In this document: positions 53,098-62,381 of the stretch, piece after piece
How the letters are laid out: every line of letters starts with the position of its first letter
Numbering within the stretch: position 1 is the stretch's first letter
Origin: Bacteroidales bacterium
Lineage (GTDB): Bacteria > Bacteroidota > Bacteroidia > Bacteroidales > UBA932
Assembly (NCBI GenBank): GCA_016293535.1
Contig: JAEDEB010000002.1
Location: 29,452-93,451, forward strand
Reading direction: 5' to 3'
Length of the DNA stretch: 64,000 bases
Translations under genes and position numbers: made by a program
Notes under the pieces: generated by a model
Database searches by the model: none
Seen by the model: only the letters and a program-made list of their open reading frames with translations
What the model was told of the DNA's origin: nothing

Positions 53098-54513
53098 TTA
53101 GTATTCCTCTGCATCCTCCGTGAAGTATTCCAGTCTCACCGATGCAAGCCTGAACTCTCCCTGTGCAGTTGTCATGAACTTGAAGTACTTGTAGTCTCCC
53201 GACGAAAGGTTCCACTGATAGTTCTTGTTGTCTATCATTATACCTGGGAGTTTCACCCAATCGTCCGTTGCCCCTGTCCTTCCATAGCCTTCGTACATTG
53301 CGATGTCCTTGGCACCAGAAGACGTCATAAGGTGAACCAGTCGTATTCCCTTCTCGAAAGGCGTTACGTTGTAGAGATAACCGACCTTTGAGGAACTCCA
53401 AACAGCGTAAGGAGGGGTCTTTGAAGGCTTTGCCTGAAGATATAAATCCTCCCATTCCACTTTATTCACCGTAAAGCGTTCAGGATCTGCATTGGCAACG
53501 TCAGTCAGTCCTCCCGCCAGCATCTCGGCAAAGGTCATGGTGTATTCTTCATAAGCCCTCGGCCTGGCATACACGTACTCTACAGGTCCGAGACTGAGGG
53601 TGGAACCGTCTATGATGTTGAGAACATATTCAACTGAATAGCGTCCATACTCCAGACCTTCGACATAGGCAGTGAAAGTACGCTTGGCGCATTCTGCAGT
53701 GACACGGGAAACTTCCTTGCCCTGCTTGTCATATACCACAAGATTTGCTGAGCTGACTGTCCTGTCCTCTCCGTCGTATGTGGCCTGAACCGTCCATTTT
53801 CCACCTTCATCAAAAGTGATTTCCTTCGGAACTATGGTCTCTGGAACCGGAAGCAGATTTAGCTTTCCCTTTTCCGAAGTGATGGTCTCGCCATTATAAA
53901 GGAGCATATCGACGGCACATTCATAAAGGTCCTGTACCCACTCGGAAAGAATGAATACGGCCTTTACGGTTCCGTCGACACACCTTACCTCGGGAACCGC
54001 TTCAATCTTGCGGCCCTCCGAATCGAACATCAGGAGGGTCACCTCGCTCACGAATTCTTCAGACCCACTGAAAGAGATGGTGAGAATCTTGGAAGTGAGA
54101 GTGGTCTGGGTGGAAAATTCAAAATCGCAAGGAAGACAATAATCTATCGTTTCCTTTCCGGAAGTCAGACGATTCTCGCCCTTGGTAGTGAGAAGAAATG
54201 CACACTCATAGACCTTGCCGAACTCAAGGTCCGAGAGGGTTGCCGATGCTTTGCCCCCAACGATTCCTGCCGGAACTGTCAGGGTGTCGCCGGATTCGGC
54301 ATCCATAATCATGAATTCGGCAGAAGCCACTCCGGAGTCTTCTCCATTGTAGTGTGCCGTCAGATGAACGGACAAATCGGATACGTCGATGTCCGGTTTC
54401 TCAATCACGACCTCCGAAGGTGCCCAGTAGCTTGCCTTTCCATCATCCTTGTTGCAGGAAATGCAGAAAGCCAGAGCCGACAGAGTCGTGGCGATCAATA
54501 AAAAACGTTTCAT
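53098..54513 (-). CDS. Surface glycan-binding-like lipoprotein (SGBP position)
   Basis: A 471-residue lipoprotein: signal MKRFLLIATTLSALAFC and lipobox CISC (Cys20). The mature part looks like three Ig/FnIII-type beta modules (~30-115, ~120-215, ~220-315) then a C-terminal discoidin/lectin-like domain (~325-465, with WSSSKVGYLYNVTP and SSGDYKYFKFMTT). I do not recognise the precise family. In PULs, non-enzymatic multi-domain lipoproteins next to SusC/SusD bind glycans on the surface, so the role is inferred from position. Encoded before SusC rather than after SusD. Start at the ATG at 54513; the longer frame to 54612 would overlap the upstream gene. Confidence 0.7.
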   Translation of the reverse strand: MKRFLLIATTLSALAFCISCNKDDGKASYWAPSEVVIEKPDIDVSDLSVHLTAHYNGEDSGVASAEFMIMDAESGDTLTVPAGIVGGKASATLSDLEFGKVYECAFLLTTKGENRLTSGKETIDYCLPCDFEFSTQTTLTSKILTISFSGSEEFVSEVTLLMFDSEGRKIEAVPEVRCVDGTVKAVFILSEWVQDLYECAVDMLLYNGETITSEKGKLNLLPVPETIVPKEITFDEGGKWTVQATYDGEDRTVSSANLVVYDKQGKEVSRVTAECAKRTFTAYVEGLEYGRYSVEYVLNIIDGSTLSLGPVEYVYARPRAYEEYTMTFAEMLAGGLTDVANADPERFTVNKVEWEDLYLQAKPSKTPPYAVWSSSKVGYLYNVTPFEKGIRLVHLMTSSGAKDIAMYEGYGRTGATDDWVKLPGIMIDNKNYQWNLSSGDYKYFKFMTTAQGEFRLASVRLEYFTEDAEEY

Positions 54514-54536
54514 AATATTGGTTATAAGTAAAGTTG

Positions 54537-55865
54537 TCACGGTTGTACAGGCATTGTGGAAGACAGGGGACTCTCGCCTCGCAACATTGCTCCAGCCTGA
54601 CCCACAAGCCACATATAGCGGTCTGAAGGAACTCCCTCATAGGTCAGGAAAGGACTGTCGCCGACAGGGACCTTGTTGGAGCATTTGAATATTGCCGTGC
54701 CCTCGTCAATCTCATCGAACATGGCCACATAAAGGCACTTGGCGCCCGACTTTACGTTGAAGTACATCTGGCTCCAGAGGAATCTGCCCTCGAGGCGTGG
54801 TATCTTGTTAATCGGGGACTCCCCTTCCTTGAGATTGTACCAGCTGAAGCCCGGGAAGACTGTAGGGATGTAGCAGAGCCCATAGTTGCGGCACCAGGCC
54901 AAATCCTGCTGAATGAGGGACTGGTAGTTCTTGAAGGAATCGAAGTCATAGCGGCCAACGAACCACGGATGGACAACGTCAGCCTTCCTTATCACTTCGA
55001 GAAGATTAGGATCTTCGACAGCGTCGGAAGTAAGAGTCCTCCACTTGGCCGGAACGCCAAGCAGCACCGAGCATCCCAGTTCGCGAAGATGGTCCACTAT
55101 TTTCTCACATTCCGCGAGGTCATAGGCTCTGCCACTATCGGAGAATCCCACACCCCACACTGCCACAAGCGGCTTTCCGTTATGGTGAAGATATGTGCTC
55201 TTCTCCCCCTCGGCAATTTTCTTTTTGAGAATAAGGTCGTCGATGTCGTCGATCAGATAACTGCTGTCCCCGGCCTTCATTCCGGAAAGGTCATACATCA
55301 CGCAGACAGCGCGTCCATAGGTCCGCGCCGCATCCACGCAGTTGAGCAGTATATTGGTGGAATTGACGGACTTGGAAGAAGACTTCAGGTTTGTCACGAA
55401 ACGCTGGACGAAGGCCCCATCGATTCCGTACTGTTTCATCCACTTGAAATGCAGTCTGGTAGTGGAAGGATCTGCCGAACTGAAGACATAGGCAGGAGAA
55501 CCGTCCGAATATGAGAATTCCGTTTCATAGACTTTGTTATAATCCGAAACGTCCGGCCAGAGATCGATGCTGCATTTGCCCGGACGGAACTCTCCGTTCT
55601 TCTCATAATGCTTCCATTTTAGACCGGCCCCGTCGCCCGGAGCATTGAACCAGCCCTGATAACCCGTCATGACAAGTCCTTCGAGAGAAGAGTATATATG
55701 CGGATCGGCAGCTTTGTCCTCATCTTTGCCGGCGGAACCGCTGTCTCCTCCTGACTGGTTTTCCTCATTCTCGGCCGGGACGTTTACGGAGCCGCTGCCG
55801 GGTGACAGAGGAGCACAGGCGGAAAGCAGGGTCAAAAGAGCCGTAAAAGCTGCAAGAAGGTTCAT
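54537..55865 (-). CDS. GH99/GH71-like glycoside hydrolase lipoprotein
   Basis: A 442-residue lipoprotein (lipobox LSAC). A Ser/Gly/Glu/Asp-rich linker is followed by the GH71/99-like domain: VMTGYQGWFNAPGDG, KQYGIDGAFVQRF, VCVMYDLSGM, a central HPWFVGRYD and YVAMFDEIDEGTAIFKC. Relatives are often labelled xylosidase/arabinosidase or 'GH99-like'; true GH99 proteins are endo-alpha-mannosidases or mannanases of yeast-mannan PULs. The GH92 neighbour favours mannan; linkage is unknown. ATG at 55865 follows the upstream stop by 1 nt; a TTG at 55889 is a weaker start. Confidence 0.82.
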   Translation of the reverse strand: MNLLAAFTALLTLLSACAPLSPGSGSVNVPAENEENQSGGDSGSAGKDEDKAADPHIYSSLEGLVMTGYQGWFNAPGDGAGLKWKHYEKNGEFRPGKCSIDLWPDVSDYNKVYETEFSYSDGSPAYVFSSADPSTTRLHFKWMKQYGIDGAFVQRFVTNLKSSSKSVNSTNILLNCVDAARTYGRAVCVMYDLSGMKAGDSSYLIDDIDDLILKKKIAEGEKSTYLHHNGKPLVAVWGVGFSDSGRAYDLAECEKIVDHLRELGCSVLLGVPAKWRTLTSDAVEDPNLLEVIRKADVVHPWFVGRYDFDSFKNYQSLIQQDLAWCRNYGLCYIPTVFPGFSWYNLKEGESPINKIPRLEGRFLWSQMYFNVKSGAKCLYVAMFDEIDEGTAIFKCSNKVPVGDSPFLTYEGVPSDRYMWLVGQAGAMLRGESPLSSTMPVQP

Positions 55866-55866
55866 A

Positions 55867-56793
55867 TCAAAGTGTTTCAAGTCTTTCAAACTCTTCTATC
55901 GAATAATACTTGTAGGAATGGCTTCCATCTTCGGAAACCTTCCAGACTGCCACTCCTGAATAGCCTTTGCCCAACGGACGCCCCACCGGACCGACGGTCA
56001 CCATGTCTATCCCCTGATGGCGCGAGAACTTATTGTCGTGGAGATGACCGGCAATCACACAGTCGACCCCGTTGCTACTGAAGAGATTCCAGTATTTCTC
56101 CCTGACCTCGGGAAGCTGGTTGGAATAGGAAGTCGCTTCTGTAAAAGAGTTGAGGAAGAAGGAATGGTGCCCGAGAACGAAGGTACACCTGCTGTCCGAA
56201 GCCTTCGCGAGTTCTGACTCGAGCCACTCCCACTGCTCCTGTTCCCGGGCCTGGTTGGCATCCTTGATAATGCAGGTATTGATGCCTATGAAGCTGCATC
56301 CTTTGTGGGTGAAGGAAAAGCGATCGTAACCGTATCTTGCAATGTATCTGTCCACCTTAGCATCGGTGCTGCCACCGCCTATGTCGTGATTGCCCGGAAG
56401 GAGCCAGCAAGTGACACGGCGGTCTATTCTGCCCAGAAGGGTCTTGAAGCATTCCAGCTGGGCTGCTTTGGTGGACGCATTGACATGGTCACCCGTGAAT
56501 ACCACAAAGTCGGGCCTCAGGGAGTTTATCTTGATGATTGCACGGGCAAGAAGGGCGCTGTCCGCGCTCTGGTCCGCATTGTCGCTTATGAATCCAAGCT
56601 GAGGGTCGGCCAGCTGTACAAAGGAGAACGCCTTGCCCTTGGGGAGCTCCACAGGAGCTTCGCCGACATTTCCCGAAGGTGCAGGCTGGGTCGTCACCTT
56701 CCTTGTGGAACAACAGGAGGAAAATGACGACAAAAAAAGCAACGCGACTGCAATGGCGCAGCCGGAAATAGTGATTTTTCGTATCCCGTTCAT
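55867..56793 (-). CDS. Calcineurin-like metallophosphatase lipoprotein, first PUL gene
   Basis: A 308-residue exported phosphatase. The start at 56793 gives MNGIRKITISGCAIAVALLFLSSFSSCC with a lipobox near Cys25-26; upstream in-frame codons to 56892 run through the promoter. Metallophosphoesterase motifs: LADPQLGF (Gln where many have His), TGDHVN, GNHDIG, GHHSFF and AGHLHDN. It resembles the CPPED1-like branch. First gene of the minus-strand operon, 36 nt behind the -7 box. Together with the second phosphoesterase and the divergent histidine phosphatase it makes dephosphorylation a theme of this locus; the substrate is not known. Confidence 0.88.
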   Translation of the reverse strand: MNGIRKITISGCAIAVALLFLSSFSSCCSTRKVTTQPAPSGNVGEAPVELPKGKAFSFVQLADPQLGFISDNADQSADSALLARAIIKINSLRPDFVVFTGDHVNASTKAAQLECFKTLLGRIDRRVTCWLLPGNHDIGGGSTDAKVDRYIARYGYDRFSFTHKGCSFIGINTCIIKDANQAREQEQWEWLESELAKASDSRCTFVLGHHSFFLNSFTEATSYSNQLPEVREKYWNLFSSNGVDCVIAGHLHDNKFSRHQGIDMVTVGPVGRPLGKGYSGVAVWKVSEDGSHSYKYYSIEEFERLETL

Positions 56794-56807
56794 AAATAAA
56801 ACAATTC

Positions 56808-56821
56808 TCAGATCCGAACGG
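56808..56821. repeat. 14-bp direct repeat, copy 1 (putative operator)
   Basis: TCAGATCCGAACGG, identical to 56950-56963. It lies 7 nt downstream of the minus-strand -7 box, around the expected transcription start of the PUL operon. The core CCG-AA-CGG is a short dyad. Confidence 0.6.
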
Positions 56822-56828
56822 GACTGGA

Positions 56829-56859
56829 CAAAAGTATCTGAAATAGCTTTAAAAACAAA
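56829..56859 (-). promoter_or_regulatory. Bacteroidota -33/-7 promoter of the PUL operon
   Basis: Minus-strand TTTG (56856-56859), 19-nt spacer, TACTTTTG (56829-56836). Both elements and the spacing fit the Bacteroidota consensus; the best promoter in the window. It lies 36 nt before the first PUL gene. Confidence 0.75.
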
Positions 56860-56933
56860 GAAAAAATACGGAAGATTTATAAAAAATATCACCCATTAAT
56901 ACGACCGTTAATATAAAACTATTGACGTTAGTA

Positions 56934-56941
56934 TAACTTCG
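56934..56941 (+). promoter_or_regulatory. Weak -7 candidate for the histidine phosphatase gene
   Basis: TAACTTCG (7 of 8 to TAnnTTTG), 45 nt before the ATG at 56987. The second operator-like repeat follows 8 nt downstream, mirroring the arrangement at the PUL promoter. Confidence 0.35.
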
Positions 56942-56949
56942 CTTCAAAT

Positions 56950-56963
56950 TCAGATCCGAACGG
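56950..56963. repeat. 14-bp direct repeat, copy 2 (putative operator)
   Basis: TCAGATCCGAACGG, identical to 56808-56821 and in the same orientation, 142 bp away. It lies 23 nt before the ATG of the divergent phosphatase gene. Confidence 0.6.
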
Positions 56964-56986
56964 TACAGAACTAAATTCCGTACACC

Positions 56987-58297
56987 ATGAAAAGAAATCA
57001 CGCATTTGCTTCTCTGGCCGCCGCTCTTTGCGCAGCCATTTGCCTGAGTGTATCCGGCCTGGCCCAGACAAGGCCTCAGGTTTCTGCCAGGGAACTTCTG
57101 AAGGAAGACCCCACCCGGGCAGGAAACCTCCACCACAGCTACGAATGCCTCGAAGGGGAAAACACTGCAGCCCCTGAGGGATATTCCGCCTTCTATGTGA
57201 GTCATTTCGGCAGACACGGCAGCCGCTACCTCAGCAGCGCCCGCGAGCTTGAGCCTGCAATGGAGGCGCTCGAATTCATGAAGGAGAAGAATCTTCTGAC
57301 CAAAAAGGGAGAGGAACTGTATCAGGACTACCGCAAACTTGTGAAGGCGCACGAAGGAATGCACGGAATGCTCACCCAGAAGGGCGGCAGGGAACACAGG
57401 GAAATCGCAGCCAGACTTTACGCGAGGGTACCCGAGGTTTTCAACCAGAGCGGCAGAGACAGCGTGACCTGCGTATCCACCCAGGTTCACAGATGCATCC
57501 AGAGCATGGCCAACTTCACACTCTCACTCAAGGAATGCGCCCCGGAACTGAAAGTTGCCTATTACGCAGGAGACAGATACAAGAGTTACCTCAACCGGGA
57601 CACTGATGACAGCGAGTGCATCAGCGCAGCAAAGAAAGTCGAGGACGAAGCCCTCAAGGAGGAGTTCAACTGCGACAGGCTTGTTTCCATATATTTCAGG
57701 AGTCTGGTCGACGGCAGGATAGGAAAGCAGAGACCGCAGAAATTCTTCTACTATATCTTCAAGACCGGAGCAATCAGCCAATGTCTGGACGGTGACGCCC
57801 CGGACTTCCTCTCGCGATTCACCGGCGAAGAACTCTACCAGTTGTGGAGAATCAACAACATACGCTGCTATGCAAGCATGTGCAACTCCATAGAGAGCAA
57901 AGGCGTGAGAAATGAACGCGCCGCCTACATCCTGAAGGACATAGTGGAAAAGGCTGATCTTGCACTGAAGGAGGACAGCAGGGTGGCTGCCGACCTGCGC
58001 TTCGGACATGACTCCGGCATAGGCCCTCTCATAAGCCTGCTTGCCCTGGAGGGAAATGACGCAAGGATATATTCAAAGGATGCCTGCAAATACTGGTACT
58101 GTTTCCAGAACATCTGCATGGGCACCAATCTCCAGATCATTTTCTACAGAAACGGAGAAGGAAAGGTGCTGGTGAAATTCCTTCACAACGAAAAAGAGAG
58201 ATCGGTCCCGGCTCTCACCCCTGTCAGCGGGAATTACTATTCCTGGCCTGAGGTGCGCAGCTGGATGACCGATCTCATCCAACAGTCTCTCGACTGA
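56987..58297 (+). CDS. Histidine-type acid phosphatase (phytase/MINPP-like)
   Basis: A 436-residue exported branch-2 histidine phosphatase. Signal peptide MKRNHAFASLAAALCAAICLSVSGLAQ. The catalytic motif is RHGSRY (about 74-79) with the distal FGHDSG supplying the second His and the Asp proton donor. Relatives include Bacteroides acid phosphatases and MINPP-type inositol-polyphosphate phosphatases (MINPP itself usually has HAE instead of HD). It is divergent from the PUL and shares the repeat-bearing control region, so it may be part of the same regulon. Periplasmic or surface location expected. Confidence 0.9.
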   Translation: MKRNHAFASLAAALCAAICLSVSGLAQTRPQVSARELLKEDPTRAGNLHHSYECLEGENTAAPEGYSAFYVSHFGRHGSRYLSSARELEPAMEALEFMKEKNLLTKKGEELYQDYRKLVKAHEGMHGMLTQKGGREHREIAARLYARVPEVFNQSGRDSVTCVSTQVHRCIQSMANFTLSLKECAPELKVAYYAGDRYKSYLNRDTDDSECISAAKKVEDEALKEEFNCDRLVSIYFRSLVDGRIGKQRPQKFFYYIFKTGAISQCLDGDAPDFLSRFTGEELYQLWRINNIRCYASMCNSIESKGVRNERAAYILKDIVEKADLALKEDSRVAADLRFGHDSGIGPLISLLALEGNDARIYSKDACKYWYCFQNICMGTNLQIIFYRNGEGKVLVKFLHNEKERSVPALTPVSGNYYSWPEVRSWMTDLIQQSLD

Positions 58298-58335
58298 GTA
58301 ATCCGAAAAATGCTCCGGGCTTGAAAAATTCAGGC

Positions 58336-59859
58336 TCAGATCAGCGGCTCGGCCGTCATTGCCTCAGGCTGTGGAATGCCCATCAGCTTGAGTATGGTAG
58401 GAGCCACGTTGCACAGGGCACCGTCCTTCACCGTCTTGACCTCGTCACCTGCATTGATGACAATGAACTGGACAGGATTGAGTGAGTGGGCGGTGTTCGG
58501 CGTTCCGTCGTCATTCACCGCATAGTCGGCGTTGCCGTGATCCGCGGTAAGAAGAACGACGTAGCCGTGGGCGACTGCAGCCTCCACAACCTTCTTCACG
58601 CAGGCGTCGACAGTCTCGACAGCCTTGCATATCGCAGGATATACTCCTGTATGTCCGACCATGTCGCCGTTCGCGAAATTCAGTATGATCATGTCCTCCT
58701 TCTCTGTCGCAATCGCATCCACGAGCTTCTCCGTTACCTCGGGAGCGCTCATCTCCGGCTTCAGGTCATAGGTTGCAACCTTCGGCGAATTGACGAGTAT
58801 GCGGTCCTCGTTCTCGAACTGTGCTTCGCGTCCTCCGTTGAAGAAGAAGGTTACGTGTGCATATTTCTCCGTCTCGGCAATCCTGAGCTGGCGTTTTCCG
58901 GCCCTTGCGACCGTCTCCCCAAGGGTATCGTTGACGTTCTCCTTGTTGAAGAGTATGTGAAGCCCCTCGAAGGATGCGTCATACGGGGTGAGGCAGCAAT
59001 AATAGAGAGGAATTGTGTGCATTCCCATTTCCGGCATATCCTGCTGGGTGAGGACAGCGGTGATTTCGCGTGCGCGGTCGTTGCGGAAGTTGAAGAAAAT
59101 CACTGCATCGCCCTCTTCTATCTTCGCGAGGGCCTTGCCATCTGCCCCGGTGATAACGGAAGGTTTGATGAACTCATCAGTGACATCGGCGGCATAAGAA
59201 GCCTCTATTGCTTCGGAAGCGGATGCAAACGCGGTCCCCTTGCCCTCCACGAGCATATCGTAAGCCTCCTTTATTCTCTCCCACCTCTTGTCGCGGTCCA
59301 TGGCATAGAAGCGGCCGCACACGGAGGCAACCTTTCCTGTGGTTTTCGCCATCTCGGCCTCGAGAGCCTCGACGAAGCCCTTTCCGCTGTGCGGGTCAGT
59401 GTCACGACCGTCCATGAAACAATGGACATAGACATCATCGAGACCATATTCCTTCGCAACGGCGAGGAACTCATATACGTGGGCAAGGGAAGAATGGACA
59501 CCTCCCATGGACGCGAGGCCCATGAGATGGAGTTTCTTTCCCGTCTGCTTTACATAATCGTAAGCAGCCTTTATCTCAGCATTCTTGAGCAGGGCATGCT
59601 CCCTGCAGGCTATGTTGATTTTCACAAGATCCTGGTAGACCACGCGGCCCGCACCGAGATTGAGGTGTCCCACCTCGGAGTTGCCCATCTGTCCATCAGG
59701 AAGGCCCACAGCCTCGCCGCAGGCATTGAGATGGCTCATCGGATACTTCGCCCTGAGGGAATCGATGAAAGGTGCACCCTGGGTGAAGATAGCGTTCGAC
59801 TTGTCGTGACGGCCTTCACCCCAGCCGTCAAGAATCATCAGCAATACTTTTCTGTCCAT
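58336..59859 (-). CDS. gpmI: 2,3-bisphosphoglycerate-independent phosphoglycerate mutase
   Basis: A 507-residue Mn-dependent glycolytic enzyme of the alkaline-phosphatase superfamily. Metal and catalytic residues: Asp11 (ILDGWG), nucleophile Ser61 in [36 protein letters not shown] and [10 protein letters not shown]. Length is normal. It starts 2 bp after rnr and is probably co-transcribed. Convergent with the histidine phosphatase gene across a 38-bp gap that has only a weak hairpin. Confidence 0.97.
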   Translation of the reverse strand: MDRKVLLMILDGWGEGRHDKSNAIFTQGAPFIDSLRAKYPMSHLNACGEAVGLPDGQMGNSEVGHLNLGAGRVVYQDLVKINIACREHALLKNAEIKAAYDYVKQTGKKLHLMGLASMGGVHSSLAHVYEFLAVAKEYGLDDVYVHCFMDGRDTDPHSGKGFVEALEAEMAKTTGKVASVCGRFYAMDRDKRWERIKEAYDMLVEGKGTAFASASEAIEASYAADVTDEFIKPSVITGADGKALAKIEEGDAVIFFNFRNDRAREITAVLTQQDMPEMGMHTIPLYYCCLTPYDASFEGLHILFNKENVNDTLGETVARAGKRQLRIAETEKYAHVTFFFNGGREAQFENEDRILVNSPKVATYDLKPEMSAPEVTEKLVDAIATEKEDMIILNFANGDMVGHTGVYPAICKAVETVDACVKKVVEAAVAHGYVVLLTADHGNADYAVNDDGTPNTAHSLNPVQFIVINAGDEVKTVKDGALCNVAPTILKLMGIPQPEAMTAEPLI

Positions 59860-59861
59860 AA

Positions 59862-62273
59862 TTATCTGTCGTTTTTCTTTCCTATGTTCTTCTTCGCAGA
59901 CCGCTTCGCAACTGGCTGCTTTGCGACTGACTTCTTACCGCCGGACGGCTTCTCTGACTGCTTACCGGCAGTCTGCTGCTTCGCGCCGGACTGCTTCTTG
60001 CCGCCGGACTGCTTCGCTGCAGTCGCCTTTTTCCCCTGAGCTGCCGGCTGACCCTTCTGGCGGGAGTCGCCACGGCGCTTGCCGGAATACTTGCGCGTGC
60101 TTCCGATATTGTCGGAATAGCCGTCCTCGCCGCGGACACGCCCTCGTGTACGCTCATATTCGGCGCGAGCCTCATCACGTGGGATCCTCTGTTCCTCCCC
60201 TGTCTCGATCAACTCGTAATCAAGCAGTTTCTGCTCCAGATTCGTCTTTTTGACTCGAATCTTCACAGGCGCGCCGAGGGTGTAGACGACACGGGTCCGA
60301 CGTCCCACCAGACGGTAGTTTTCCTCGTCGAACTCGAAGAAATCCGAGCGTATGTCACGAAGGGCGACCATACCCTCTATCTTGGTAGGCTCGACCTCGA
60401 CGTACATCCCCCAGTCGGTAAGACCGGAAATATGTCCCTCGAACTCGTATCCCACCTTGTCCTGCATGAACTCGACAAGCTTGTACTTTATGCTCGAACG
60501 CTCCGCCTCGGCCGCAATGACCTCCCTTTCGGAAGCGTGCTTGCACTGGTCCTCGTAATAGTTCTTCGATGCGTTTTCACCGTTCTCCAGATACTTTGCC
60601 AGAAGCCTGTGAACCATCATGTCCGGATAACGGCGAATCGGCGAGGTGAAATGAGTGTAATAAGGGAAAGCCAGCCCGTAATGGCCGATATTGTCGGTGC
60701 TGTAGCGGGCCTTGGCCATAGTGCGCAGAGAAAGCAGCTCGATGGCTCCGAACTCCGGCTTGTCCTTTGACTCGGCGAAGAGAGTGTTGAGCGACCTGGA
60801 TATCTCCCTGCCGTTGCCCGTAGCCCCGAGAGTATAGCCGAAATTGCGTGCGAAGGAGCGGAGACTTTCGATTTTCTCGGCATTAGGTTCGTCGTGGATA
60901 CGATATACGAATGCCTTCTTCAGCTTCGCCACATATTCGGCAACACTGCGGTTAGCCAGGAGCATGAACTCCTCGATGAGCCAGTTGGCCTCCTTCGAAA
61001 TCTTTTGGTACACGTCCACAGGGCGCCCCTTCTCATCCACGAGAACCTTCATCTCAGGCCTCTCGAAACTTATTGCGCCTGCCGCGAAACGCTTCTTGCG
61101 CAATTTTGCAGCCAGCGAATTAAGCACGAGCACCGCATTCTGCACCTCTATAGGCACAGGTCTTTCCGGGTCCATCGCAGTGCAGAAGGCAGGATCAGCC
61201 TCACCCCTTTCGATAATCACCTGGGCGCCCTCGTAGTCGAAGCGCCAGTCCGAATTTATCACCGTGCGGCCGAACCACCTGTCCGCTATCCTACCCAGCT
61301 TCGTAATCTCAAAAACCGCTGAAAAAGTCAGTTTCTCCTCATTCGGTCGGAGGGAGCAAAGCTTGTTGGAAAGCTTCTCCGGGAGCATAGGGACGGTCCT
61401 GTCCACAAGATAGACGGAGGTTCCCCTCTTTCTGGCCTCCTCGTCGACAATGTCGCCAGGCCGTACGTAATGCGTCACGTCGGCGATGTGTACGCCCACC
61501 TCGAAATTGCCGTTTTCCAGCTGTCTGAAAGACAGGGCGTCGTCGAAGTCCTTGGCGTCTGTAGGGTCTATCGTGAACGTGAGTATGTCCCGGAAATCCC
61601 GCCTTCCCTCAAGGTCCTCCGGCGTTATGGCCTCGGATATGCGGTCGGCTGCGGACGCCACCTCAGGCTCGAATCTGTATGGAAGTCCGAACTCTGCGAG
61701 AATCGCGTGCATCTCCGTATCGTTCTCGCCCGGATCTCCGAGCACATCGACGAGATGTCCCGTCGGAGCGGGGTCCCTGCGGTTCCAGCTGTCCACGAGA
61801 GCGGCGACCTTCATTCCCGACCTTGTCCTCAGTTCCCTGCCGTCCTCATCCACAACGCCGTTAAGGGCGAACTCTATGTCGGATACCCTCTTGAGATGTC
61901 CCAAACCCTCGGAATCCACAGGTATCACTATGTCATAAGGCATATTCTTGCTCTGCATGAGCACCCAGGCCTGATTCCCTATCACCTGAAGCACGCCTAT
62001 GAAAGGCATCCTGTTACGGCGCACAATCTCCACGACCTCTCCCTCACGGCGCTGGCGATCGGTCTTCTCCCTGGTGACGACGACCTTGACAGTATCCCCG
62101 TTGAGGGCTCCCCTCATCTTTGTGGCCTTCACGAAGACATCGTCCTCTTCGTCGTCGATGATGATGAACGCAAATCCTTCGCGCGTCATCTGAACCCGTC
62201 CCTCGAGTTCCCTGAGCGGTTTCTTCCTCTTCCGCTCCGAGTGCCCCCTGGCACCTCTCTTGCTTCTTGTCAT
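59862..62273 (-). CDS. rnr: Ribonuclease R (RNase II family exoribonuclease)
   Basis: An 803-residue 3'-5' exoribonuclease. N-terminal OB/cold-shock domains (~25-190), the RNB catalytic domain with [14 protein letters not shown] (about 235-250), and an S1 domain (~625-705, [22 protein letters not shown]). The final ~90 residues are a low-complexity Lys/Gln/Gly/Ser tail, longer than the basic tail of E. coli RNase R. The enzyme degrades structured RNA and helps in rRNA/tmRNA quality control. It starts at 62273, with a -7 box 19 nt upstream; gpmI follows after 2 bp. Confidence 0.96.
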   Translation of the reverse strand: MTRSKRGARGHSERKRKKPLRELEGRVQMTREGFAFIIIDDEEDDVFVKATKMRGALNGDTVKVVVTREKTDRQRREGEVVEIVRRNRMPFIGVLQVIGNQAWVLMQSKNMPYDIVIPVDSEGLGHLKRVSDIEFALNGVVDEDGRELRTRSGMKVAALVDSWNRRDPAPTGHLVDVLGDPGENDTEMHAILAEFGLPYRFEPEVASAADRISEAITPEDLEGRRDFRDILTFTIDPTDAKDFDDALSFRQLENGNFEVGVHIADVTHYVRPGDIVDEEARKRGTSVYLVDRTVPMLPEKLSNKLCSLRPNEEKLTFSAVFEITKLGRIADRWFGRTVINSDWRFDYEGAQVIIERGEADPAFCTAMDPERPVPIEVQNAVLVLNSLAAKLRKKRFAAGAISFERPEMKVLVDEKGRPVDVYQKISKEANWLIEEFMLLANRSVAEYVAKLKKAFVYRIHDEPNAEKIESLRSFARNFGYTLGATGNGREISRSLNTLFAESKDKPEFGAIELLSLRTMAKARYSTDNIGHYGLAFPYYTHFTSPIRRYPDMMVHRLLAKYLENGENASKNYYEDQCKHASEREVIAAEAERSSIKYKLVEFMQDKVGYEFEGHISGLTDWGMYVEVEPTKIEGMVALRDIRSDFFEFDEENYRLVGRRTRVVYTLGAPVKIRVKKTNLEQKLLDYELIETGEEQRIPRDEARAEYERTRGRVRGEDGYSDNIGSTRKYSGKRRGDSRQKGQPAAQGKKATAAKQSGGKKQSGAKQQTAGKQSEKPSGGKKSVAKQPVAKRSAKKNIGKKNDR

Positions 62274-62292
62274 AACTTCTGTATTATCCCGA

Positions 62293-62300
62293 CAAAATTA
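62293..62300 (-). promoter_or_regulatory. -7 promoter box for rnr-gpmI
   Basis: Minus-strand TAATTTTG fits TAnnTTTG exactly, 19 nt before the rnr ATG. A second TTTTG lies close upstream but not at -33 spacing. Confidence 0.5.
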
Positions 62301-62365
62301 GTCAAAATTTCAGATTGAGGGACCGGAAAGACATGGTAAGGTGGAGATATTGTTTTTAAGATTCA

Positions 62366-62373
62366 TAAATTTG
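62366..62373 (+). promoter_or_regulatory. -7 promoter box for the S41 protease gene, almost leaderless
   Basis: TAAATTTG fits TAnnTTTG exactly and ends 8 nt before the ATG at 62382, predicting a 5' leader of only a few bases. Confidence 0.5.
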
Positions 62374-62381
62374 CGCACAAT

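Noticed and set aside
58298..58335. Hairpin between the histidine phosphatase and gpmI as a terminator
   Set aside because: A 9-bp stem with two G-U pairs (GGGCTTGAA/TTCAGGCTC) can be drawn, but there is no T-tract on either side.
58486..60039. 517-residue plus-strand open frame
   Set aside because: Antisense to gpmI and the rnr tail.
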